NCBI GenBank assembly: GCA_002337005.1
Contig: DDFD01000029.1
Location: forward strand, 1-36,902
DNA from: Flavobacteriales bacterium UBA1937
GTDB lineage: Bacteria; Bacteroidota; Bacteroidia; Flavobacteriales; Weeksellaceae
Reading direction: 5' to 3'
DNA: 36,902 bases
The position numbers were made by a program, and so were the translations under genes. Below the pieces are notes generated by a model. That model was not told the DNA's origin, searched no databases, and worked only from the letters and a program-made list of their open reading frames with translations. This document shows positions 22,078-29,262 of this stretch, piece by piece; within the stretch, counting starts at the first letter, position 1, and each line of letters begins with the position of its first letter.

Positions 22078-22596
22078 TTATTTAGTTTTTTCTTGATATA
22101 CAGTTTTTTCTATATCAGAAATTTCACTGATGCCGTATCTATCTGATTTGGTGATTTCCATCTCGTCTAGCATATCTACAAAATTTTTGTATTTAGCGTC
22201 ATCGGTTGGTTTTATAATTACTGTAAAAAGCTCTTTTTTAGGAGCATTTTCTTTAGCTGTTTCTATAATTTTGGTAATCCCAGAGCTAGAGAAAGTGGTT
22301 TCTTTTAACAGGTTGGTATTCAAATCTTTTTTCTCGCCTTGGTAATAGAAAACTCTATTGTCTTTCCCTATAATAAAAGTGATTTGATTTTTCACATCTA
22401 TTACAGTTCCATTTTCTTGTCCACCAGCTGGCAAGCCTATATCCATTACATTGGGTTTAGAAAAACTGGTTGCCAACATAAAAAATGTAATCAACAAGAA
22501 ACCTAAATCCACCATTGGTGTCATATCTACACGAATGATTTTTTTCTTTTGAAAAACTTTTCCGTTTTGTTTTTCGGGGGTTAAAATTTCAGCCAT
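22078..22596 (-). CDS. exbD: ExbD/TolR-family biopolymer transport protein
   Basis: Inner-membrane partner of ExbB in the TonB energising complex. The 172-residue protein has a cytoplasmic N-terminus of about 25 residues, one membrane helix (about 26-45) whose start contains the conserved Asp of VDLGFLLITFFML, and a periplasmic domain to the C-terminus. VDMTPMVDLGF is the family signature. Length is normal. It is not beside the ExbB-like gene at 35962 and has no ExbB partner nearby, so it may be a second or accessory copy. It lies upstream of a long AT-rich gap before dsbD. Confidence 0.88.
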   Translation of the reverse strand: MAEILTPEKQNGKVFQKKKIIRVDMTPMVDLGFLLITFFMLATSFSKPNVMDIGLPAGGQENGTVIDVKNQITFIIGKDNRVFYYQGEKKDLNTNLLKETTFSSSGITKIIETAKENAPKKELFTVIIKPTDDAKYKNFVDMLDEMEITKSDRYGISEISDIEKTVYQEKTK

Positions 22597-22726
22597 AATT
22601 GTAAATTTTTAAAAATTAAACAAATTTTTTAATATGATGGAAATTCATCATTTAATTGTTGATTAAAATGCAATTATTATACCGAATTCTTAAAAATGTT
22701 AATTTTTTAAAAAACTGTAAACAAAA

Positions 22727-22753
22727 ACCCCTTACAAAATTTCTGCAAGGGGT
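22727..22753 (-). terminator. Intrinsic terminator after dsbD
   Basis: On the minus strand ACCCCTT pairs with AAGGGGT, followed by TTTT. It lies about 20 nt after the dsbD stop. The rest of 22597-22726 is AT-rich spacer with no gene seen. Confidence 0.8.
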
Positions 22754-22774
22754 TCTTTATTATTTTATAAATTT

Positions 22775-24814
22775 TTATTTCTGATTTTTATAAAACTGGA
22801 TCCCACAATCCAAGAATTTTTTGAAATCTTCTTTTGGCATATAACCAGAAACAGGTGTATTGATTACCTTTCCGTCTGGTGTTACCAAAACATAATGTGG
22901 CTGAGAATTATTATTAAAATTCACTTGCTGAAACATACTCCATTTATCACCAATGGTTTTTATCTTCTTCATTTGTCCGTTGCCCATATCAATTTTGGTT
23001 TGTTCGGCTTCTGGCAAATCTTCTTTATCATCTACATAAAGTGATGCCAAAACCACTTCGTTTTGCAACGTAGGAAGCACATCTGGTTCACTCCAAACAA
23101 ATTCTTCCATTTTTCTACAGTTTTCACAACCATAACCAGTGAAATCTATCAAAACAGGTTTGTTTTCTTTTTTGGCAAGTTCTATTGCTTTGTAATAATC
23201 GTGCTCAGGATGCATTCCTAGAATTCCATCTTTTTCGTCGTGTAAATAACTTACATTAATTGGAGGCAAAATCCCTGAAAGCAATTGTAATTTTGGTCTT
23301 TCCGCAGGTATTAATCCTTGAACTAAGTACACCACAAATCCAAAACTTAGAATTCCTAAAATTTTTCTGGTAGTAGAGATTTTTTCGTTTTTATCATCGT
23401 GAGGAAACTTAATCTTCCCGAATAAATACAATGCTAAACCTATGGCAATCACAATCCAAATTCCTATGAAAAGTTCTCTTTTTAATAAGAATGTTTTAGA
23501 AACTAAATCTGCTTTTGATAAGAATTTAAGGGCTAAGGCCAATTCTATAAAGCCAAGAACTACTTTTACAGTATTCATCCATCCGCCAGATTTTGGCAAA
23601 CTTTGTAACGCCTGAGGAAACAATGCCAACAAGCCAAAAACAATTGCCCAACTCAATCCGAAACCTGCTAAAGCAAAGGTTAGTAATAAAGGAACATTCT
23701 GCGAGCTAGACGCTACACCGCCTAATAAACTTCCTAGAATAGGGCCTGTACAAGAAAATGAAACAATAACTAAGGTTAGTGCCATAAAGAAAATCCCAAT
23801 CAAACCACCAGCTTCTTCGGCTTTTGCAGATTTATTGGCAACCCAACTTGGTAGCGTAATGTCGTAATATCCAAAAAAGCTTAATGCAAAGAATAAGAAA
23901 ATTGCAAAAAAGAATAAATTTAACCAAATGTTGGTAGAAATTTGATTAAAAATGTTTCCCGAAATCCCATCAATAATGTGAAAAGGAACGCTTAATAAAA
24001 CAAAAATTAAAAGAATGAAAAATCCGTAAAGAAGGGCATCTCTTTTGCCTTTTGCTTTGTCTTTTTGCCCTTTGGTGAAGAAAGAAACCGTCAAAGGAAT
24101 CATAGGGAAAACACACGGTGTAAGCAATGCTATCAACCCACCGATAAAGCCTAAAATAAAAATCCAAAGATTACTTTCTCTATTTTCTGTTGCTTTGGTT
24201 CCACAGTCAGTTAATGGATTTTTGAAATCCAAACTATTCACTTTAATTCCGTCGTGTTGTTCTTCCTTTAGTGTAGTTGCTAGACTTACGTTTTCTGTAG
24301 TTTTGGTGCTGTCTTTTGTGAGGGTTGCTTCTGTGCTTGTTTCTGTAGTTGTGGCAACTGTACCTTCTATTTTTTTCTCAAACTCTAAAGTTTCAGGTGC
24401 CAGACAAACCTTATCATTACACGTTTGATAGGTAAATTCTGCTGCTACAGAACTTCCTTTTTCTGGATTTTTGAGTTTAAATTTTTGTTTAAAGACTACA
24501 TTTCCAGATAGTGTGGTAAGATCTGCACCAAAAGCTTCGGAAAAAGAAGTTTCTTTTTTACCAGTTTCGGTAGCTTTTCCTATCAATTCTATGTCTTTAG
24601 AAGTGATTTTTATTTCCGTAGGAATAGCGCCAACTTCAGGGTCTATGTCTTTAGAATAAATATGCCAGCCGTTATCTATTTTGGCAGTAATAATAGCTTC
24701 ATACTGGTTTTCGGCGATAGGTTTTATATCATAACTTAGCTTTACGTGCTTTTCTATTTGTGAGAAAAATAGTTGAGACACAACTGCGAAAAGCAAGAGC
24801 AAAAATTTCTTCAT
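22775..24814 (-). CDS. dsbD: DsbD-type thiol:disulfide interchange protein
   Basis: Moves reducing power from cytoplasmic thioredoxin to the periplasm. Three parts in the 679-residue protein: a signal peptide and N-terminal immunoglobulin-like domain with a cysteine pair (TCNDKVCLAPE near 131-141); a membrane core of eight to nine helices with FTPCVFP-like TPCVFPMIPLT and SFSCTGPILGSLLGG; and a C-terminal thioredoxin domain with GYGCENCRKMEEF. All three redox cysteine pairs are present. It is leftward, with a TAnnTTTG box 20 nt upstream and a terminator downstream. Length is slightly above E. coli DsbD. It may support periplasmic cytochrome or disulfide repair. Confidence 0.93.
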   Translation of the reverse strand: MKKFLLLLFAVVSQLFFSQIEKHVKLSYDIKPIAENQYEAIITAKIDNGWHIYSKDIDPEVGAIPTEIKITSKDIELIGKATETGKKETSFSEAFGADLTTLSGNVVFKQKFKLKNPEKGSSVAAEFTYQTCNDKVCLAPETLEFEKKIEGTVATTTETSTEATLTKDSTKTTENVSLATTLKEEQHDGIKVNSLDFKNPLTDCGTKATENRESNLWIFILGFIGGLIALLTPCVFPMIPLTVSFFTKGQKDKAKGKRDALLYGFFILLIFVLLSVPFHIIDGISGNIFNQISTNIWLNLFFFAIFLFFALSFFGYYDITLPSWVANKSAKAEEAGGLIGIFFMALTLVIVSFSCTGPILGSLLGGVASSSQNVPLLLTFALAGFGLSWAIVFGLLALFPQALQSLPKSGGWMNTVKVVLGFIELALALKFLSKADLVSKTFLLKRELFIGIWIVIAIGLALYLFGKIKFPHDDKNEKISTTRKILGILSFGFVVYLVQGLIPAERPKLQLLSGILPPINVSYLHDEKDGILGMHPEHDYYKAIELAKKENKPVLIDFTGYGCENCRKMEEFVWSEPDVLPTLQNEVVLASLYVDDKEDLPEAEQTKIDMGNGQMKKIKTIGDKWSMFQQVNFNNNSQPHYVLVTPDGKVINTPVSGYMPKEDFKKFLDCGIQFYKNQK

Positions 24815-24833
24815 TTTTAAATTTTTAGATGTA

Positions 24834-24841
24834 CAAAAGTA
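24834..24841 (-). promoter_or_regulatory. Candidate -7 promoter box of dsbD
   Basis: The minus strand reads TACTTTTG, an exact TAnnTTTG match, 20 nt upstream of the ATG at 24814. Confidence 0.5.
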
Positions 24842-24905
24842 AAAAAAACGATGAATTAAAAATGTTAAAGTCTTCTTAAGGTTTCAATCTTTATCAAAGA
24901 CAAAA

Positions 24906-25832
24906 TCAATCTCTCTTTTTACAAAGGATTTCTTTTCTTTTTATAGTGATTTCATGAGTACTACTTCGGAAAAACTTACCATTTTCAGCGTTGATTATTT
25001 TCTCTATTTCTAAACCAGAAAAACCTAATTTTCGTATAATCTCTATGATGATAATTTTTGGTTTTTGAAACAAAATTTCTTTGTTTAGGGTAAAATCAGA
25101 TTCATTACCATTAATCAAAATTTCATCAAAATTTTTCTGAATTTCTTCCTGAAAAAATTGATTCACTGTATATAAATAGCCAAGACTTTCACCAAACTGC
25201 TCTAAAAAATTAGGAAAAATTTCTACCATTTTCGGAACAACGTGATTTCGGATTTTGTTTCTCAGGTAATCATCTTTTTTGTTGCTTTTGTCTTCTCTGA
25301 AATCTATAAGGTTTTCTTTAGCAAAAGCATAAATTTCTGATTTTGAGAAGGTCAAAAGTGGACGCAGAATTTGGTTTTCATTTTTAGGAATTCCGCACAA
25401 TCCTTTAATTCCAGAACCTCTGGAAAGATTAATAATAAAGGTTTCTAGCTCATCGTTCAGATGATGTGCCGTTACGATAAAGTCTAAATTTTCCTTTTCT
25501 AAAAGATTAAAAAAGAAATCATAACGTATCTCTCTTGCCCAATTTTGTAAAGATTTCATTTTAGATTTTTCTTCCTCCGAAATATCTTTTAAATGAAATT
25601 GAATGTCGTTTTTTTTACAGAAATCTTCTACTATTTTTTGGTCAAGATTAGAATCTTCGTCTCTAAAATGATAATTAACATGTGCAACCCGAAACTCGAA
25701 ACCCGAAACTCGAAACAAATCTAAAAGCACCATAGAATCTGCACCGCCACTAACCGCCAAAAGAAATTTTTTGGAAAAAATCTCTTTTCCCAAATTCATT
25801 AAAATTTTCTTAAAATTGTTAAAGTCTAACAA
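24906..25832 (-). CDS. tilS: TilS, tRNA(Ile)-lysidine synthase
   Basis: Converts the wobble cytidine of the AUA-reading tRNA(Ile) to lysidine using ATP; essential. The PP-loop SGGADS is near the N-terminus, followed by AHVNYHFRDEDS, TAHHLNDELET and LSRGSGIKGL, then a C-terminal domain; 308 residues from the chosen start. Start choice: TTG 25832 gives the family-like N-terminus LLDFNNFKKIL; ATG 25799 is the alternative, leaving 14 residues before the PP-loop. TTG 25853 overlaps the likely -7 promoter box and is unlikely. Residues FRVSGFEFRV between the first core helix and second strand are encoded by four heptamer repeats. Confidence 0.92.
   Translation of the reverse strand: MLDFNNFKKILMNLGKEIFSKKFLLAVSGGADSMVLLDLFRVSGFEFRVAHVNYHFRDEDSNLDQKIVEDFCKKNDIQFHLKDISEEEKSKMKSLQNWAREIRYDFFFNLLEKENLDFIVTAHHLNDELETFIINLSRGSGIKGLCGIPKNENQILRPLLTFSKSEIYAFAKENLIDFREDKSNKKDDYLRNKIRNHVVPKMVEIFPNFLEQFGESLGYLYTVNQFFQEEIQKNFDEILINGNESDFTLNKEILFQKPKIIIIEIIRKLGFSGLEIEKIINAENGKFFRSSTHEITIKRKEILCKKRD
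25689..25716. repeat. Heptamer array (4 copies) inside tilS
   Basis: Alternating CCGAAAC and TCGAAAC, four consecutive 7-mers (equivalently a perfect 14-bp unit twice). On the coding strand the unit is GTTTCGR, close to GTTCCGA of the leuS array. Confidence 0.9.
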
Positions 25833-25850
25833 TGTACGGCATGTTTTTTG

Positions 25851-25858
25851 CAAATATA
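25851..25858 (-). promoter_or_regulatory. Candidate -7 promoter box of tilS
   Basis: The minus strand reads TATATTTG, an exact TAnnTTTG match. It overlaps the most upstream possible TTG start and therefore favours a start at 25832 or 25799. Confidence 0.5.
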
Positions 25859-25882
25859 AACCATATAAAGAAATGCTTTTCG

Positions 25883-25890
25883 TATTTTTG
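25883..25890 (+). promoter_or_regulatory. Candidate -7 promoter box of the OmpA-like gene
   Basis: TATTTTTG is an exact TAnnTTTG match, 29 nt before the ATG at 25920, divergent from the tilS box 25 bp away. Confidence 0.5.
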
Positions 25891-25919
25891 AAAACAAATT
25901 ACATTAAAATATAAAATTT

Positions 25920-26753
25920 ATGAGAATTTTAAAAATCTTAACAATCGCAGTGATGGGCGTTTCTCTTACCTCGTGTGTAAGCAAGAAACAATACGAAGCT
26001 CTTAATCTTAATTACAAACAATGTATAGAAGGAGCAGCAGAAAGACAACGTGAAATTCAGGATTTGAAATCTGCAAATTCAGGACTTACCAGCGAAAATA
26101 CTCTGCTTAGAGACCAAAATGGAGCATTAAAATCTTCTCTAGATGCTTGTTTGGCTAATCAAGGCAAAGGTTCTGCTAATATTGATAAATTAATTGGTGA
26201 AATTAATTCTTCTAATGCTTACATCAAGCGTTTGATTTCTACAAATTCTAAAAATGATAGTTTAAATTTGGCTCTATCTAATAAGTTAAAAAGAAGTTTA
26301 GACAATGTAGCAGATGCAGATGTAGATGTAAAAGTATTAAAAGGAGTGGTAATGATTTCTTTGTCAGATAAAATGCTTTATAAAACAGGTGATTACAATA
26401 TTTTACCAGCAGCTAGAGATGTCTTAGGTAAAGTGGCTAAAGTGATTAATGATTATGACACTTACAGTGTTTTAATTGAAGGAAATACAGATAACGTTCC
26501 TTTAGCAAGTGCTAATTTACCAAAAGACAACTGGGATCTTTCTGCACTTAGAGGAACTGCAGTTGCTAAAATTCTACAATCTGAATTTGGGGTAAATCCG
26601 AATAGAATTACAGCAGGTGGTAGAAGCGAATACAATCCTAAAACAACCAACGCTTCGGTTTCTGGACGTGCAGAAAACCGTAGAACAGAAATCATCATTA
26701 TGCCTAAGCTAGATGAATTTATGAAATTGATGGATATAGCTCCTAAAAAATAA
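25920..26753 (+). CDS. OmpA-family lipoprotein with coiled coil
   Basis: Outer-membrane lipoprotein that tethers to peptidoglycan. The 277-residue protein has a lipobox LTSC (Cys19), a helical, coiled-coil-like region at about 25-125 (rich in Q, E, L, N and S, as in LKSANSGLTSENTLLRDQNG), and an OmpA/MotB domain from about 135 to 260 with IEGNTDNVPL and RITAGGRSEYNP, ending SGRAENRRTEIIIMP. This is typical of flavobacterial OmpA-like cell-envelope proteins. It is transcribed alone from a TAnnTTTG box and followed by a terminator. Confidence 0.92.
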   Translation: MRILKILTIAVMGVSLTSCVSKKQYEALNLNYKQCIEGAAERQREIQDLKSANSGLTSENTLLRDQNGALKSSLDACLANQGKGSANIDKLIGEINSSNAYIKRLISTNSKNDSLNLALSNKLKRSLDNVADADVDVKVLKGVVMISLSDKMLYKTGDYNILPAARDVLGKVAKVINDYDTYSVLIEGNTDNVPLASANLPKDNWDLSALRGTAVAKILQSEFGVNPNRITAGGRSEYNPKTTNASVSGRAENRRTEIIIMPKLDEFMKLMDIAPKK

Positions 26754-26774
26754 ATTTGCACTTTTGCAATGAAC

Positions 26775-26808
26775 AAAACCTTCAAGGAATTTTCTTTGAA
26801 GGTTTTTT
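26775..26808 (+). terminator. Intrinsic terminator after the OmpA-like gene
   Basis: AAAACCTTCAA pairs with TTGAAGGTTTT (perfect 11 bp, closing on a short loop), running into a T-tract. Confidence 0.85.
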
Positions 26809-26833
26809 GTTGATGAAATTTGTTTAAAATCTG

Positions 26834-26841
26834 TAAATTTG
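26834..26841 (+). promoter_or_regulatory. Candidate -7 promoter box for the membrane protein gene at 26856
   Basis: TAAATTTG is an exact TAnnTTTG match, only 14 nt before the ATG, implying a very short leader. Confidence 0.5.
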
Positions 26842-26855
26842 AATAAAAACTAAAA

Positions 26856-27254
26856 ATGTTGAAATCAAGCAAACTCTATTATTCACTTTTTATCTTAAAT
26901 TATATTTTTCTATTTTTTAATAGTGCAACTTGGGTTTCAGATTATGAAGACGGATTAACAGCAGATGAAAAATTTGGTTTTAGCACAATGAATTTAGTCG
27001 AAAAGATAGCTTTTGTAATTTTTAAGATAGTTGCATTTCCGTTTAATTATCTTCCTAAATATTTTAATTTTAGTTTTATTTATTGGGTGTATTTTATTCT
27101 AAATGCAATTTTCCTAGCTGCCATTTTAAAATTTATTTTTAAAAACTATAAAGAAAAACTTTTTCTGATTGCTAACGCCATTAATTTATTATTTTTGTTG
27201 ATAAGTTTATCAATCATTTTTTACTACGCATTTTTAATTAATTGGATAAACTGA
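26856..27254 (+). CDS. Hypothetical membrane protein
   Basis: No family recognised. The 132-residue protein has hydrophobic segments at about 8-22, 48-62, 73-95 and 103-128, so probably four helices. A hydrophilic loop after the first (SDYEDGLTADEKFGFSTM) would face the periplasm or cytoplasm. There is no signal peptide cleavage site of note and no conserved catalytic motif. It has its own promoter box and ends 29 bp before the O-methyltransferase ATG, so co-transcription is likely. Confidence 0.6.
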   Translation: MLKSSKLYYSLFILNYIFLFFNSATWVSDYEDGLTADEKFGFSTMNLVEKIAFVIFKIVAFPFNYLPKYFNFSFIYWVYFILNAIFLAAILKFIFKNYKEKLFLIANAINLLFLLISLSIIFYYAFLINWIN

Positions 27255-27283
27255 GTTATCAAAACATCTATTACCCAAAAAAA

Positions 27284-27928
27284 ATGAGTTATTTCGAAGA
27301 ATTACATCCTGAAATGGACAGATATTTAGAAAATACAGCTTCTAAAGAACCAGAAATTTTGAAAAGACTTCGAAAGGAAACTTTTCAAAAAACTACACAA
27401 CCTCACATGATTTCTGGTTACCTTCAAGGGAGATTACTTTCTTTAATTTCAAAAATGGTTTCTCCAAAAAACATTTTAGAAATTGGTACTTTTACAGGTT
27501 ATGCAGCGCTTTGTTTGGCGGAAGGTTTACAAAAAGAAGGGAAATTGACCACGCTAGATGTGAACGAAGATTTAGCCTATTTACCCAAAAAATATTTTGC
27601 CGAAAGTGATTATGCTTCTCAAATAGATTTTCAGCTTCAAGATGCAAAAGAGTTTTTGAAAAATTCGGATGAAATTTTTGACTTAATTTTTATTGATGCA
27701 GATAAAGAAAATTATGCAGAATATCTAAAATTGGTAAAGCCAAGAATGAAATCTGGAAGCATATTGATGGTAGATAATGTGCTTTGGTATGGAAAAATTC
27801 TCGATGAAAAAGGAAACAAACAGACAGAACAAATTAAAAGGGTAAATAAATTAATTGCCGAAGACGCAGATTTTGAAAATGTAATTTTACCTTTGCGAGA
27901 CGGAATTCATTTAGTTCGTAAGATATAG
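27284..27928 (+). CDS. Class I SAM-dependent O-methyltransferase
   Basis: Small-molecule O-methyltransferase of the catechol/caffeoyl-CoA type. The 214-residue protein from ATG 27284 has the SAM motif LEIGTFTGYAALCLAEGL, the acidic loop TTLDVNED, FDLIFIDADKENY (metal/SAM region) and LMVDNVLWYGKI. An upstream TTG (27242) would overlap the previous gene and add 14 residues with no family support, so I chose the ATG. The substrate is not determinable. It probably shares a transcript with the membrane protein upstream. Confidence 0.9.
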   Translation: MSYFEELHPEMDRYLENTASKEPEILKRLRKETFQKTTQPHMISGYLQGRLLSLISKMVSPKNILEIGTFTGYAALCLAEGLQKEGKLTTLDVNEDLAYLPKKYFAESDYASQIDFQLQDAKEFLKNSDEIFDLIFIDADKENYAEYLKLVKPRMKSGSILMVDNVLWYGKILDEKGNKQTEQIKRVNKLIAEDADFENVILPLRDGIHLVRKI

Positions 27929-27933
27929 AGTAT

Positions 27934-28167
27934 CGCAGATTAAGCAGATTTGGTAGATTCTAAAATTAGTAAAATCAGCGAGAAATAAAACAAAATCTAT
28001 GACCGAAAATGAAATATCTTATTTAATAAGAAAAGCAATATTTAATGTTTATAATGGATTAGGTCCAGGTTTACTAGAAACTGTTTATCAAAAAGTTCTA
28101 GTATAAATTAAGAGAATTGTCAATAAATTAGAAGATTAAATCCGCTTAATCAGCAAAATCAGCGAGA
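27934..28167. mobile_element. Repeat-bounded cassette holding a GxxExxY remnant
   Basis: CGCAGATTAAGCAGATTT (27934-27951) and AAATCCGCTTAATCAGCA (28138-28155) are imperfect inverted repeats (15 of 18). The direct repeat AAAATCAGCGAGA occurs at 27971-27983 and 28155-28167. The left end also shows a 9-bp period (GCAGATTAA, GCAGATTTG, GTAGATTCT). Between the ends lies a truncated GxxExxY gene. No transposase is present. This fills most of the 248-bp gap between the methyltransferase and NlpC/P60 genes. Confidence 0.6.
27999..28106 (+). pseudogene. Truncated GxxExxY-family gene remnant
   Basis: A 35-codon frame beginning MTENEISYLIRKAIFN and continuing with NGLGPGLLETVYQKVL, then a stop. This is the N-terminal part of the GxxExxY family (the name motif is GLLETVY), whose members are normally about 120-130 residues; the remainder is absent downstream. 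GxxExxY proteins are small, PD-(D/E)XK-like and of unclear function, common in Bacteroidetes. It sits inside inverted and direct repeats. A functional 35-residue product is unlikely. Confidence 0.8.
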
Positions 28168-28176
28168 GACAAGATT

Positions 28177-28881
28177 ATGGAAAAATACTACTGTAGCGTA
28201 TCAGTTTCGCCAATAAGAGCTGAAGTTTCTGAGAAATCTGAAATGACTTCGCAAATTTTATACGGAGAAACTTGCGAAATTACCGAAACAGAAGGCATAT
28301 ACAGCAAAATTAAATTGGATTTTGATGGTTATGAAGGTTGGGTAAATTCCTCGGTTTTAAAAAAGCAAAAATCAGAAATTTCTAAAAATTTGGTGACTCA
28401 AAATTATGGTGTTTTTGATTTGCCAGAAGGTAGAAATTTGCTTTCTTTGGGCAGTGAAGTTGCTTTTGAAACTGAAAATTTAATAGATAAAAATAACATC
28501 AGAGAAAGTTTGGTAAAAACTGCCAAAAAATTCATCAATGTTCCTTATTTATGGGGCGGAAGAAGTTATTTTGGGATAGATTGTAGCGCTTTGGTGCAAT
28601 TGGTGTATAAAATTCACGGTATTACATTACCAAGAGACGCAGATAAACAAGCAGAATTAGGTGAAGCCCGAGATTTTGTAGAAGAGAGTGAACCAGGAGA
28701 CTTGGCGTTTTTTGAAGATTCTGAAGGGAAAATTGTACATGTTGGTTTGGTTTTATCGCCGTTTGAAATCATACATGCAAGCGGAAAAGTACGCATAGAT
28801 TCTTTAGATTTTTCTGGAATTTACAATGCCGAAATAAACAAACACACGCATAACCTGAGAATGGTGAAAACTTTGCTATAA
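28177..28881 (+). CDS. NlpC/P60 peptidase with N-terminal SH3 domains
   Basis: Cell-wall hydrolase of the gamma-D-glutamyl-diamino-acid endopeptidase type. The 234-residue protein has one or two SH3-like modules in residues 1-95 (SVSPIRAEVSEKSEM, GYEGWVNSSVL) and an NlpC/P60 domain from about 110: GVPYLWGG-type VPYLWGGRSYFGIDCSALVQ with the catalytic Cys, HVGLVLS with His, and IIHASGKVR with the third residue. No signal peptide is evident, and the protein may act in recycling or be exported by another route. It follows the GxxExxY cassette by 70 bp. Confidence 0.9.
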   Translation: MEKYYCSVSVSPIRAEVSEKSEMTSQILYGETCEITETEGIYSKIKLDFDGYEGWVNSSVLKKQKSEISKNLVTQNYGVFDLPEGRNLLSLGSEVAFETENLIDKNNIRESLVKTAKKFINVPYLWGGRSYFGIDCSALVQLVYKIHGITLPRDADKQAELGEARDFVEESEPGDLAFFEDSEGKIVHVGLVLSPFEIIHASGKVRIDSLDFSGIYNAEINKHTHNLRMVKTLL

Positions 28882-28911
28882 TCGAAAATTGAAAGTTGAG
28901 AATCGAAAATT
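28881..28911. repeat. Period-7 repeat ahead of the cupin gene
   Basis: Consecutive heptamers ATCGAAA, ATTGAAA, GTTGAGA, ATCGAAA starting at 28881. AATCGAAAATT recurs exactly 21 bp apart (28880 and 28901). It fills the gap between two genes and ends just before ATG 28913. Confidence 0.65.
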
Positions 28912-28912
28912 A

Positions 28913-29251
28913 ATGATAAAAACTAAAGAAAATTCTGAACATTATAGTTGGGGAGAACAATGTGATTCTTGGATTTTTCACAACAATGAAAATTTGGTGG
29001 TAAAGCAAGAAATGATGCCCCCGAAAACTTCAGAAAAATTACATTTTCACAATTTGGCTCAGCAGTTTTTCTATATTTTGAAAGGGGAAGCTACATTTTA
29101 TATAGAAGAAGAAAAGTTTACCGTAAAATTTGGAGAAGGAATTACTGTAGAACCGAAAAAGAAGCATTATATTGCCAATGAAAGTGATGAAAATTTAGAA
29201 TTTCTGGTAATTTCTAATCCTTCGACTGATGAAGATAGGATTTTAGTTTAA
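28913..29251 (+). CDS. Cupin-fold protein
   Basis: Small single-domain cupin of unknown activity. The 112-residue protein from ATG 28913 has the cupin motif with metal-ligand histidines (SEKLHFHNLAQQFFYILKG), then FTVKFGEGITVEPKKKHYI with a further His, the usual 3-His-Glu arrangement being partly matched. A longer TTG start at 28889 would translate the heptamer repeat and is less likely. It is 31 bp after the NlpC/P60 gene and 12 bp before kdtA, probably co-transcribed. The substrate is unknown. Confidence 0.85.
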   Translation: MIKTKENSEHYSWGEQCDSWIFHNNENLVVKQEMMPPKTSEKLHFHNLAQQFFYILKGEATFYIEEEKFTVKFGEGITVEPKKKHYIANESDENLEFLVISNPSTDEDRILV

Positions 29252-29262
29252 ACATACAGCAT

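Noticed and set aside
25833..25853. Longest tilS start at TTG 25853
   Set aside because: The codon lies within the TATATTTG promoter box, so it is probably not in the mRNA.
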